From: Paramacrobiotus richtersi
Taxonomy: Eukaryota; Tardigrada; Eutardigrada; Parachela; Macrobiotidae
DNA: 25,123 nucleotides
Direction of reading: 5' to 3'
Assembly: GCA_034698045.1 (NCBI GenBank)
Contig: JAQGAU010000661.1
Location: forward strand, 1 to 25,123
Shown: piece by piece, positions 11,235-20,705 of the stretch
How positions within the stretch are numbered: the first letter of the stretch is position 1
How the letters are laid out: the number at the start of each line of letters is the position of its first letter
Notes under the pieces: model-generated
The model's input: the letters and a program-made list of their open reading frames with translations, nothing else
Told to the model about the DNA's origin: nothing
Databases searched by the model: none
Program-made: the position numbers and the translations under genes

Positions 11235-13070
11235 AAGATAACGAGCGAGGCCACTTGCCAAACTGGATAAGAATGTAATGAAGGAGTGCGCCGAGAGAGA
11301 ACATAATCGAAGAGTATTTGAACGGTGTTTTTACAAGTACTCATCAGTCCTTGATGTTGGAATCTGGAAGCTCCGACAGTTTTAGCTTTGCAAAGTCTAA
11401 CGATAAAGGGCATGCAAAGGCTTTGCAGCAAAGCATTTGAAATATTATCAGTAGCAGTGAAAGTAAAGAATCTATGCAAGTGTGTTAATACCGGTGCCAA
11501 ACGTTGAAGTTTTAATTTCCAAAAGTCAGTAAAATTGGACTAGCAATGGAAATTAACCCGTTTAGTTAACATTACAAACATTTTTTCGCTGGTCCTTACC
11601 GTAGTCATTCGAAAAGGATACACGATTCGGCACACTAAAAACATGTGTTGATTTTCAGACAACGTACGGATGCGCAGTGAGAAACATATGGCAATACGAG
11701 TGAGCCTTAGAATGTACTTCACGATACTCGCCTCTGTAATTACTTTCCTGGCGATTTGCGACACAGGATATGCTGTGTCCTGGTCTCCCCGTTACTTGGA
11801 AAAAATACCCAATGCATACCGTTTTAGGTGATTTGTCCAGATATTGGCACTGAATCGCAGATCGGGAGCGTTGCCGCATATGATAAACAAGTGCTTGCAC
11901 TACCTTGTAATCCGGCCGTTGTTTACCGGCAGCGCGCGCTCAACCCACAATTATGTAGTATGCAAACAAAAGGCAAGTAATTCAGCTCAGCCGAAAAGTC
12001 AGAAAGAATTTAGCCGTGCAACCAAGTCAGATTTAAAGAAAGACTGATATAAGCTTTTCTAATTTTTTCTACTGTGCAGCAAGATATTGACTTCAAACAA
12101 TTTTAGAGTTCAGTATCTTTTCGTGTTTCAGGTTTTGATAAAGATTCTTGACTGCAGTAACAATTGTAGCGCTAGCTGTCATGTTGCCAGTAAAGAGGTT
12201 GTTCCTTTTACTGAGTTAGTAAAATGGGGATAAGCTTGTGTAACAACCTGACTCAACGTTTTACCGGTTTTGCAGCGTTTTCCAAGCAGACGTTTGGTCA
12301 GAAGTTGCGACTTAAAACAATGTTGGTTTCCTCGTATTGCATGAACTATTCTAAGACCTTTGATACGTAAGAAGCTGGATTTTGTGCCACAGTTCGCCAG
12401 TAAATCAAACCCGTGGCAGAAACTGCTAACGCATTGTTGTGCCATCATACAAATCGGTAATTCTATCTTGCGAAATGCGTGTCAGTTGTCTTCTAGCTCG
12501 CTTAAAAATTTAATGTTTATTAGGAATACCTCTATAAATTTAAATGTACAAAAATGTACCATGCTCTGTAATGTCGGGTAAACAACAAAACGTTTGCGTG
12601 GAAAATCTCGTGCCGACACCCTTGTACCTGTAAGCCGCTAATTACATTCATTCATTCATTCATTTTTGCGCTGGCTAATTTTTCTTTAGTGTGGTGTGTT
12701 GTTTTTCTTCTTATTGTTTGGGCACTGTTGTTTTATGTTTTCATCAGCCAGGCTTAAAATCCCTGCTACCAAATGCCACTAGTAGCAGCAAACGGGCTAC
12801 CTGCCTTGCAGGCCGGAAAGATGCTAGAGAACAACAGTCAAGTGGATTAATTGGTTTTCTGATTGATACATTCTAATACAACAACCCTGTCTGCTTAATT
12901 ATTGAAAGGAATAGAACGGAAGATGACCTGAAATTACTTCCGGAAAACATAGTCCCTTGAAGTAAGTAAAAATTTGCCACTGCAATGGCTTCGAGGAATC
13001 CCACGACAAAAACAAGCGATTCGCATTTCAGTTGTACTCTTTGAATGAGAGAAAGGCATTACTGGTGTGC
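11235..13070. other. spacer between cyclase and GPCR, duplicated downstream
   Basis: No supported gene. The spacer is recognisably similar to 16940-17740 and to 18600-18960, so it was duplicated with its neighbours. A block at 12180-12470 is conserved with 17510-17745; on the minus strand it reads QQCVSSFCHGFDLLAN here and MQCVGGFSHGLRLLAN in the copy, which may be an old gene remnant. A short CATT microsatellite lies at about 12645-12664. Confidence 0.5.
11528..11533 (+). terminator. possible polyadenylation signal (AGTAAA) of the cyclase gene
   Basis: A variant signal about 295 bases past the stop. The duplicated copy downstream has the canonical AATAAA at the matching place (17219-17224), which supports a role for this site. 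Confidence 0.3.
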
Positions 13071-13078
13071 TATATATA
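13071..13078 (+). promoter_or_regulatory. TATA box upstream of the GPCR
   Basis: TATATATA about 260 bp upstream of the ATG at 13337. The corresponding block of the duplicated unit has a TATATT motif (about 18773) beside the shared sequence GAGAAAGGCATTAC. Confidence 0.4.
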
Positions 13079-13336
13079 GGTAGTAATCAAGAAACTGTAG
13101 TCGCTTCCAGAAGGGGTTTGACTTCCCAGTTAATTACTCCCAGTTATCACCTGCAACCGGTTGTTCCAGCTAGTGTTTCCAATTTTCATTTTTCAATGAT
13201 CAGGCATGAAACAAGCCAATAACAAGATCAATTGTTACCGCTTCACTCAAAGGGCTTAAGAAATTCTCCTTGCATAAAATTTATCGTTCTGCTATCGCCT
13301 TTGTTAAATTTACCTTACAAAGGCAAGGAAACCAGA

Positions 13337-14317
13337 ATGGTGATGACTAACAGCACAAACTCCAGTGTTTTGCCTGGTAACCAAACAGCAGTATACATGA
13401 CTGCCAGCGTAGTTGGGGTGTACACTTTCAGTTTAATCGGCTTTATCAGCTTGACTGTCATCACGCTGGCCCTTAATTCTGTGGTGCTGTTTTTCTTGTT
13501 TAACAAGAAAATTCTACGAACTCCTTTTAATGTGTATATAATTGGTCTTTTATGCAGCCACGCCCTATTCGTCGGATTCCAAAACCCTATGAAAATTCTG
13601 ACCGAATATTATGGCTATTGGTGGCTGGGATCCCGTGCATGTACCTTAAGGATCTACACTATGTATGTTATTGGTGCTGTGACGATACATATTCACGTGC
13701 TAATTACGATCAATCGCGCTTGGGCAATACTTTGGCCTATATCATATAAAATTCGACACACTTCACGACTGGCTTGGCTACTTTGTGTAGTCGTTGTGAT
13801 ATATGTTCATACGCTCGCTCTGCCTGGAATTATACTAGATGCCCAATATTATCGCGTAGCGCCTATTAATGGCTGCTATCTGGACACGAAGGCACAGCTT
13901 ACGTGGGGTATGTTTGTATCAGTTTGGACGTTTAACGCACCAGAACTGTTCATTCCAGTATGCTATCCCATTCTTCTTTGGAAGCGTTCCCGAAAGAGAG
14001 CCTTTAGCAGAACGGCCGTTCAAACAGACAAAGGAGAAAGTTGGAACACGGGAGACACCGTTCAAGCGAGCCGAAAGGCAAAGAACAAATCCCATTCTTT
14101 TGCGATTTTGACACTGCTTACAATCAGCTCCTGCATCTGTTGGATACCGAGTTCGGTATATTTCCACCTCACCAATTTCATGCCACTTAACAAGCTAAAA
14201 ACCCTTCAGCAAGTACAAAATGTTTTGTCTCTTTTATTGCCCCTGCTTGATCCGCTCTTTTTTGCACTGAGCTTCGGTAGTGTACGCACATGGGTTGCTC
14301 GCTTACTAAAGCGCTAA
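13337..14317 (+). CDS. class A (rhodopsin-like) GPCR, intronless orphan
   Basis: A single open frame of 326 residues. Seven hydrophobic spans can be seen in order. The N-terminus has potential N-glycosylation sites (NST, NSS, NQT). The cysteine before TM3 (SRACTLR) and one in the second outer loop (NGCYLD) can form the usual disulfide. TM3 ends in NRAWA in place of DRY. TM6 carries CWIP, matching the CWxP signature, and TM7 carries DPLFF in place of NPxxY. The third inner loop is basic with KRSRKR. The start at 13337 is preferred over an in-frame ATG at 13232, because the duplicated copy begins at the matching codon (19044) and the preceding residues do not look coding. The ligand cannot be named. 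It lies 2.1 kb after the cyclase on the same strand, and this pair was duplicated together. Confidence 0.85.
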   Translation: MVMTNSTNSSVLPGNQTAVYMTASVVGVYTFSLIGFISLTVITLALNSVVLFFLFNKKILRTPFNVYIIGLLCSHALFVGFQNPMKILTEYYGYWWLGSRACTLRIYTMYVIGAVTIHIHVLITINRAWAILWPISYKIRHTSRLAWLLCVVVVIYVHTLALPGIILDAQYYRVAPINGCYLDTKAQLTWGMFVSVWTFNAPELFIPVCYPILLWKRSRKRAFSRTAVQTDKGESWNTGDTVQASRKAKNKSHSFAILTLLTISSCICWIPSSVYFHLTNFMPLNKLKTLQQVQNVLSLLLPLLDPLFFALSFGSVRTWVARLLKR

Positions 14318-15146
14318 AAAATGCAGCGAAGAGGTTGCCAGTAGTAACATGATGCCAAACGGTTAATCTGGCTGCCATGCCATTCGCTTCAAACTGGCCT
14401 CGCAATATCGCCTTACCTTTGGCTTACCTTTTTTTTCCGACCGTACCAGAGAAAACAGTATTTTACGCTCTGCATTTCGGTAGTCAGTGGCGACGGCATT
14501 TAATGCTAGCTCTGCTCGGACAGGCGAAGACATGTGGCATGTCTGCTTGCCCAAATACATTTCTCGCTTATTTACAATAACTACCGTACTTACCGAATGT
14601 TGCAGTGTTACTGTTACAAGGCGTCGCCTCGCTACTCATTGATTTACTAGCCTTTGCTTGAGTTTTAACCGTTTTTGTTTATAAAGAGGCTTTCGACAGT
14701 TAGCGCGCTCGTTTGTTTCGACAGACAGCTTGTGCTTTTCTCATTTAATAATTCAGTAGTTCTGATTCCACTTGCCGTTCAATTACTACTTTTATTTTCT
14801 TCGTCTACCGATGCACTCGTTTTTTCGGCGCCCGTAAGAAAGAGCCTGCCTCATAATTCCGCTCTGATTTCCGATACTCAATGTCGTCTGTGACCGTTAA
14901 TTATGTTCCACTGCCCAAATGTCCCCCCAGACATTGTTCACCGAGCTCCCTTTGTAATCATCGCCAAAAATGTAATGGAAAGCGCCTGGTTGGTGAAACG
15001 AAGGACTTACGAACACTGGATACAACTCAAACCTATCCGAAGACTGCCAGCAAGCGCTACTACCGCCACCAGTGTGACCACAGTCAATTTTTAGCCTAAT
15101 TATGCGTCGCTGACAGCGGGGAGCGACAATCTGTAAGTGTGTTAGA
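14318..15146. other. spacer before the duplicated unit; possible Cys-rich exon
   Basis: Unique DNA between the GPCR and the second unit. A TATAAAG box lies at about 14679. Downstream, a plus-strand frame at 14881-15099 contains CPPRHCSPSSLCNHRQKC and ends KRYYRHQCDHSQFLA. A good acceptor (CCCCCCAG) ends at 14934 and a good donor (GTAAGA) lies at about 14834. No initiator exon with a clean signal peptide could be joined, and overlapping frames are also open, so I do not call a gene. Confidence 0.3.
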
Positions 15147-15612
15147 AACAACGAGATTACGATAACCATTCCCGAAATGGTCGTCGCTGTTGGTCAGGTA
15201 ATAACACTGCTGAACAGAACAACAATCTTGACTAATCGTGTAAATTACAATGCAGGTATTAAACGAGTTGGACAAGAACCACATCCAAGTAACTACAAAG
15301 AACTTCGCTAAGCCTTCCTTAATCGGCCATTCCAAACCGATGTCCTGCCGCTAGTGACGGGCAGACTGGGAATGCGAATATGCGATTCCATTTTTTTACG
15401 GATGAAAGTGAACAGCCGAAATTTTGAGGTACACAAAGTGCATTTAAACTGTTTTATGGCTATAAACGAACCGGTATATCTTGTAGCCAGCTTTATATTA
15501 CAATTTCCCTTTACAAAACATCGGCTCTGGCAGCTGAATGGAATGGCGCCCGTCAAGCGTTACTGAACGAACCGCATTGTGGTTATATAATTATCGTGGT
15601 GATCGCTGCGCT

Positions 15613-15845
15613 CAGCGGCGGCGCGAGGGGGGGGGGCAAGCTGGCAACAAAAAATCCTCGCCCGTTCACCAGTCGCGCCCGGAACGGGCGCGACTGGCGC
15701 GGGCGAGCGATTTTTCGTTTTGGCGGGCTTTTTTTCCATTGTTTGACATGAAATTTTGGTTTGGCGGGAAAATTTTTCAAGATTTTGAGCCTTTTTTCCC
15801 CATTTCTAGCGATTTCGGAACGGGCGAAGCGGGCGGAGGAGTTTC
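15613..15845. mobile_element. unrelated GC-rich insert replacing cyclase exons 11-14
   Basis: Similarity to the intact gene stops within exon 10 (at CGCTGCGCT) and resumes inside exon 15 (TCGTTTCA). The intervening 233 bp are unlike the rest of the window: a G run at 15627-15636, a strong hairpin, then T-rich and GGCGGG-containing sequence. It carries no open gene. It could be a short non-autonomous element or filler DNA from a break repair. No clear target-site duplication is visible. Confidence 0.45.
15649..15715. repeat. GC-rich inverted repeat (hairpin)
   Basis: The left arm ends CCAGTCGCGCCCG and the right arm starts CGGGCGCGACTGG, around a 3-base loop. The pairing extends outward imperfectly to AAAAATC and GATTTTT. 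The perfect core is 13 bp per arm and the whole is about 31 bp per arm. Confidence 0.75.
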
Positions 15846-15938
15846 TCGTTTCAGCCGCAAGGAAACGTTGTTGGCAGCTTGTCAGATCGACTAGCACGCC
15901 ATGCTGAACAGCTGGAGCATACGGTTGGTCAGAGAAAC

Positions 15939-16213
15939 GTATACAGCTCGTTGAGGAAGATCCACACTTCAAATGGCGATTTCGACTTGCAGTAGATGTC
16001 GAAACCCGCCCTACTGCTAAACAGAAGTGCCACGGCTTCGAAGCTTTCTGGAGGAACAATGATTTTATTCCTCAGCTTCACGACGATCGACTTGCAAAGA
16101 TTGAAAAGTTATTCTTATCAAGCTCCGGTAGTAAGTTTGATTGGATCATACAGTGGAAGAATTTCTGCCAATAGCGCATCGACTTTCTGCCGTTCCATCA
16201 GCAATTCTTGGGT
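15939..16213 (-). other. internal inversion inside the cyclase pseudogene
   Basis: This segment matches the intact gene in reverse complement: it corresponds to about 10205-10473 (end of exon 15, the intron, and most of exon 16). Direct orientation returns at 16214 with CATTGACGGGCATCTCC, matching CATTGATGGACATCTCC at about 10474. The breaks lie at GGTCAGAGAAAC/GTATAC and TTGGGT/CATTGA. A plus-strand open frame across the right break is an artefact fusing antisense with sense. Confidence 0.85.
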
Positions 16214-17218
16214 CATTGACGGGCATCTCCCATCATTCGACGTGTACAAAGTGGAAACCATTAAAGATGGCCACGTTGTAAGTAGGAGCAGAGTCAAAGA
16301 TGCCTCTCGTCCAGTCTGAATGATCTGTGGGTCGCCACTGGCGTCCCAATTACAAACCACGATCAGCAGGCTGAAGAAATTGCATCATTCACTTTGCTGT
16401 TGCTCCGTAACTGTAATGAAGACAATTTGAAACATCACTTGCCAATCGGGACTGGAATACGCACAGGTCAGTTGCATTTACCCATATGCGATATGCATTT
16501 TATGCGGGATATTTTGTTCCAGGACCAGTTGCTGCTGGAGTTGTGGGATCTGTTATGCCCCGTTATTGTCTGTATATGACTGCAATCTAAGTGCCGCTAT
16601 GATCGTTGAACCGTTAATGTTGCAGGTTTGGAGACACAATGAATACTGCCAGTCGCATGGAAAGCCACGGTCAAGGTACATTGCAATGTTCGATCAGCAG
16701 AACCACTATTTTCACGTACTGTCCTTGGCTTCGAATTCGTTAGAATCCAAGATCCACATAAGCCCTAAGGTAAAGGAGTTCCTTGTTGGGGATAAGCGCT
16801 TCGAGATCGAATCCCGCGGAAGCATCACCATAAAGGTGCGTGAGAATCTCAGTTGTTATGTGGACTTATTTGATGAAAAACCAAGTTTTGTCCGTAGGGA
16901 AAAGGTCTGATTGAAACGTTCTGGCTAACCGATCCCTGAAAGATAACGAGCGCCCAGGCCACTTAGCAAACTTGACCAGAATGTAATAACAGAGCGCCAA
17001 AAGAGCACATAAATGGAGGTGTTTCTACAAGTCATCCGTCCTTGATGTTGGAATTCGAAAGCCCACCTTTGCCCTCAAAAGTGTTTAATGATAAACGGAA
17101 TGCAAAGCAGTTAAAATATTATCAGAACCAGACTACCAGCGGAAGTAAAGAATGTGTGAAACTGTACTGATGCAGACGTTGAAACACCGAACTTTTCATT
17201 TCATCTACATAAAAGTTT

Positions 17219-17224
17219 AATAAA
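17219..17224 (+). terminator. polyadenylation signal relic of the cyclase pseudogene
   Basis: AATAAA 280 bases past the relic stop codon, at the place matching AGTAAA in the intact copy. Confidence 0.35.
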
Positions 17225-17689
17225 ACTGGACTTTGCAGTGGTATACGTTTAAATACAACAATAAAACATTTTGTAGCTGGTTTTGACCGTGGTTATTCGA
17301 AAGAATGCACGATTTTTTACAAAAAAAGGCATGGAAAGATTTTCAGACAACATACGGTCACGCGAAAGAACATAAGGCGACCAGAGGTATATAAAGGGGA
17401 CAGACAACCCAGTACTAGTGGATATCATTTAGCACAACTCGTCTAGAAAATGTTTTGCACGAAATCACAAATGCTATCATTTGTATGTCATCAATGAAAT
17501 GCAAAAAGCTTGTGCATCAGTCTTTCATATCTTCTTATCGGGTTTTCAGCGTTTTTAAAGCAGACTTTTGGTCAGAACAATGTTGTCTTTCTTATATTCC
17601 ATTATTCAAAAGCGTTTGAGGCGCGAGAAGTTGGATTCTGCCACAATTTCTGTGCTAAAATTGGCCAGTAAACGCAGACCATGAGAGAA

Positions 17690-18022
17690 ACCACCAACAC
17701 ATTGCATGGCATGCAACGCCGGTAATCGTTGTGACAGATCCTGATTATAACTCGTTACGGATAAATCTTCCTGCTTCTAAAGTTACCGCCAATCATTATT
17801 GCATGGAACGATTGCTACATGGCTTTAGAATGTAACTCGCGAACTTGATAACTTGCACGCGTCGTGACCTTTGCACAAAGCAGTAAGTTTGAGAATTTGC
17901 CCGCACCAATTAATGAGTTTGCAAAATCTGGTTCCAGGCTTATCAGGATGCCGACCATGTGAGCCAACAAATCTGCCGATTCCGCAACCATTCCAGCAAG
18001 TCCACCACGTAATAGAATTGGC
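17690..18022 (-). pseudogene. possible FGGY (glycerol kinase)-like remnant
   Basis: The minus frame from 18027 reads LLRGGLAGMVAESADLLAHM, SLIGAGKFSN and then ASYQVRELHSKAM before a stop near 17818. These resemble, in order, three stretches of the glycerol kinase C-terminal domain: WLRDGLGMI..S.DIE.LA, the ICGLTQFT region, and the FQTREVLEAM helix. After the stop a short IGGNFRSRKI could correspond to the DGGM..N region. The conserved PAFSGL.APYW part is absent. The fragment is present only in unit 2. The match is by eye and partial, so this is a tentative label for a degraded fragment. Confidence 0.28.
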
Positions 18023-18590
18023 CACAAGCCGAAGAACTTAAAACGCGCGGGAGCTCTCGCGCGTTGTAGACCCTTGGCAAAATGGCTGCGCGCGAGAGAT
18101 TCTGAAAAAAGAACCTAAGAAAGACATGAAGAAACTGCAAAGAAAACCAGGAATAGCCCAAGAAGTAAACTAACACAAAAACCAATAATAGTCCAAGAAA
18201 TTAACTCATTAAACCAAGAGTTTAAGCTAAGAAATTATAGTCAAAAGTAAAAGAAGATTCGGGAAGCTAAAGCGAAGAATTCAAACTGAGACTAGGAAGC
18301 TAACAGTAGATAGAAAACTGAAGAAGCTAGGCCATGAATTTCACGGGTAGCGATTTTGCAACCTTATTCCTGCGTCTTAACTTGCCAGTTTAGGTTCTTC
18401 TGTTTTGTTTTCTTATTTCTTAATTTGACTTCTTACTTCAGCTTTTTTTGTGTCGCTTAGAACCTATCTTGCGCAGTTATTTTATTAAGCTTTTACAACG
18501 CGGGAAAGCTCGCGCACGTAGTCGCTCTGGTTCGTTTTCACAACACGCGAGAGTTCCTGCGCGTAGCGGATTTACTACACGCAAGAGAAG
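18023..18590. mobile_element. foldback-like insertion specific to unit 2
   Basis: There is no counterpart in unit 1, where the matching spacer runs straight through. Near the left side lies the near-palindrome ACGCGCGGGAGCTCTCGCGC (18032-18051), and near the right side two related motifs, ACGCGGGAAAGCTCGCGC (about 18498) and ACACGCGAGAGTTCCTGCGC (about 18543). The left half is purine-rich (many AAGAAG) and the right half pyrimidine-rich (many TTCTT), as expected for imperfect inverted arms. No coding capacity was seen. A MITE or foldback element is inferred. Confidence 0.4.
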
Positions 18591-19043
18591 GCACTTCGAT
18601 TAATAAACGGCCGGTGAAAGGAACGGAAGGTCATTTGAAACCACTTTCAGAAGCTACGGTCATGTTATCGTATTACTGTGTTTCCGTTCGAGTTGGCAAA
18701 AATACGTAAACTAGAATGGTTCCGATGGTTAACGGGCAGAAACAGTGTTTCTCCGTCCAGTTATATTTTTATATATTGAGAGAAAGGCATTACTTCTGTT
18801 CCAGTAATTAAGGAAAGGTAATCGCTTCCGGAAGGTCTTTAGTTCCCATTTAATTACCCGAAATCATCACACGTCACCGGGCAATCCAACTAGTGTTTCC
18901 TATGATATGGCGTAAAACGTGGCAAAAATAGAATCTGCTGCTCCCGCTTCACTCAAAAGGGCTCAAGAAATCCTCATTGTCTAAATTCTACAGTTTTCAG
19001 ATTGCCTTGATTAAATCTACCCTGCGAAGACAAGCAAACCAAA

Positions 19044-19325
19044 ATGGTTGTCGCCAGCAGCACAAACTCAAGTGTTTTTCCGGGTAACCAAACAGCAGCA
19101 CCCATGACTGTCAGCCCAGTTGGGGGGTACACCTTCAGTTTAATCGGCTTTATCAGCTTGACTGTAATCACGCTGATCCTCAATACTGTTGTACTGTTTT
19201 TCTTGTTCAGCAAGAAATCTCTCCGAACTCCCTTCAATATTTATATAATTGCTATTTTATGCAGCCACGCCCTTTTTGTCGGATTCCAAAACCCTATGAA
19301 AATTCTGACCGAATATTATGGCTAC
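19044..19325 (+). pseudogene. truncated second copy of the GPCR
   Basis: The frame starts at the codon matching 13337 and follows the intact GPCR closely through TM1 and TM2 up to FVGFQNPMKILTEYYGY, where a TAG follows at once (19326-19328). The intact gene continues WWLGS. TM3-TM7 are missing and nothing resembling them appears further on. The upstream flank (about 18600-19040) also matches the intact gene's promoter side. A 94-residue two-helix product could be translated but could not act as a receptor. Confidence 0.88.
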
Positions 19326-19361
19326 TAGAAGATAGACTGTACAAATGGAGTCGGTGTATTT

Positions 19362-19440
19362 TTGCTGTTTCTTAAGTACTGGACGGGGGTGGGTCTTGGA
19401 TGCAATGAAGGAGGCGGAGTCAGAACTGTTTACTTTGTCG
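19362..19440 (+). repeat. left copy of flanking direct repeat
   Basis: Shared with about 20628-20705: GTACTGGACGGG, GTGGGT, GGAGGCGGAGT, AGAACT and GTTACTT occur in the same order and spacing. It lies on the far side of the pseudogene from its partner. Confidence 0.7.
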
Positions 19441-19520
19441 AATGATGTCACTTGACCCAGTTTTAATGCGGTCAGATGATGTCACTTGACCTAGTTTTAA
19501 TGCGGTCAGATGATCTCACT
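19441..19520 (-). repeat. short tandem array, left side
   Basis: Three partial units with GATGTCACTTGACC and AGTTTTAATGCGGTCA. It is the reverse complement of the unit in the large array at 20703-21200. Confidence 0.75.
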
Positions 19521-19616
19521 TGACCCAAGCCACTGAAACAAAATGCAAAGTAAAAACTACACGCTTAATTCTTTCGCCACTTGTCCGGTCCCTTCCGCAT
19601 CCGAGTATTTCTCCAG

Positions 19617-20529
19617 CTATCCGCTTATTTCTTTTGCCAGTTGTCTGGTCTCTTTCGTATCGGAACATTTCTCCAACCATTCTGATGGGATGCTGTCTTC
19701 TCCACACCACGCTCCGGCTACAGCCCCGGCTACAGCATCGCCACTCCGTCGGGACACCCGTTTGCATTGACTGCATCTCGGATGATTTCGTCGAAATTTG
19801 TGTTTTCTCTCTGCTTGCAGACAAAGTACAATGCCAAAGGAACCACTTCTAGCGCTGAGGTTCCGTTTCCAATGGCGACGATTGCTTCAAATATGGGTGT
19901 ATGTAGTATGTCTTTAACAGCTGTTAATGTTAAATAGAACAGATGGGATGCGAACTCTTCAACGTTGTGCTTGCAAAACGCAATGAGCTCGTCCATGAGT
20001 TGTAATCCGGTGACATGTGGCTTTTTCAGAACAGTTCATATGGCGTGGGCCTGGACTATCGCGCCAAAACATGCAGTTAAACTGGAATGAGTCATCAAAG
20101 CGGCATTTGCCACAGATTGCAGCATTGGCACAATCTCATGAAACACCAGGGGAAAGGCGGAAATCCAGGTGGCTTCTCGATATTCTACGGAATTCAGCAT
20201 TTCTTTTGCTGCCTCTGTGAAATCTCCGGTATAATGATTATGTTTCCAGTTGGAGAAAACCCGTCGAATGTTCCCGAAATACTTTCGCTTTGACACCCAT
20301 GTGTGGAACAAACTGTGCAAATGCCTGGCTGCCTTGGATATATCGAAACTTTCTCATCCAGGAGAGCTCGGGCAAATCCATGGGTCATCATCGTTTTTTC
20401 GTAGGATCCCCATTCACGCTTTGTTACAAGCATCTGTCGCGGATTTAAATCACGTCTAAAACGCAGTCCATAACACTCCCCAACAAGGGTGCCGAGCAGA
20501 ACACCGCTGCACTGCATTTCAGTAGCCAT
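19617..20529 (-). pseudogene. ADP-ribosylhydrolase (ARH3/DraG-like) pseudogene, intronless
   Basis: The minus frame from ATG at 20529 reads MATEMQCSGVLLGTLVGECY, matching the GxLLGxxxGDxxG start of ARH proteins. Other matches in order: MTHGFARALLDE, then KAARH and FAQFVPHMG in shifted frames, TGDFTEAAKEML, ANAALMTHSSLTACFGAIVQ (the LTHA..GY.GA.. helix), IGNGTSALEVVPLALYFV (the LGNG..A.ESVP.A.Y motif), and DAVAGAVAGAWCGEDSIPSE in another frame. Breaks: at least two frameshifts near 20320-20350, an in-frame TGA at 20036-20038 and a frameshift near 19750. The metal-binding TDDT is replaced by YEKT, and the GGDTDT motif is unrecognisable. A roughly 60-bp tandem repeat ends the frame (about 19560-19677). 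ARH3 removes ADP-ribose from serine; this copy cannot. It lacks introns, unlike the neighbouring genes. Confidence 0.75.
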
Positions 20530-20627
20530 GACCTTTGACAAGCTGCAAAATCTTCAACTGATTAGAATTACTTTTGGACCTTTCGCAAGTTGTAAAAACC
20601 TTCAACTGATTAGAAGTGCCAGCTTAC

Positions 20628-20705
20628 TGTTTCTTTAAGTACTGGACGGGCGTGGGTTTCGGATGTCAAGATGGAGGCGGAGTTAGAACTGGTTACTTGG
20701 TCAAA
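20628..20705 (+). repeat. right copy of flanking direct repeat
   Basis: Partner of 19362-19440 in the same orientation. It lies about 100 bp upstream of the pseudogene ATG and immediately before the right tandem array. Confidence 0.7.

Larger units (their letters stand above)
15147..16939 (+). pseudogene. decayed second copy of the receptor guanylate cyclase
   Basis: Blocks match exons 8 (15147-15197), 9 (15256-15428), 10 (15518-15612), part of 15 (about 15846-15938), 16 (part inverted, then 16214-16277), 17 (16331-16466), 18 (16523-16571), 19 (16626-16675), 20 (16744-16835) and 21 (16898-16939). Exons 17-21 keep exactly the lengths of the intact gene. Breaks: no exons 1-7; one base missing in exon 9 near 15303 (173 bp against 174); an 8-9 bp insertion in exon 10; exons 11-14 replaced by unrelated DNA; about 275 bp inverted; and the acceptor TAG of exon 17 changed to TGG (16328-16330). 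The Ser that replaces the metal Asp is also present here, so that change predates the duplication. No functional cyclase can be made from this copy. Confidence 0.88.

Noticed and set aside
12179-12448. Minus frame of 89 codons with TKSSFLRIKGLRI and KTGKTLSQ, considered as a glycerol-3-phosphate dehydrogenase relic
   Set aside because: Short stretches resemble the NTKAAVIRLGL and RTGK motifs, but spacing is wrong, and the duplicated copy does not keep them. The evidence was too weak to name it.
12645-12664. CATT microsatellite
   Set aside because: An ordinary short tandem repeat with no sign of function.
15996-16319. 107-codon open frame across the pseudogene
   Set aside because: It fuses antisense of the inverted segment with sense cyclase sequence and is an accident of the inversion.
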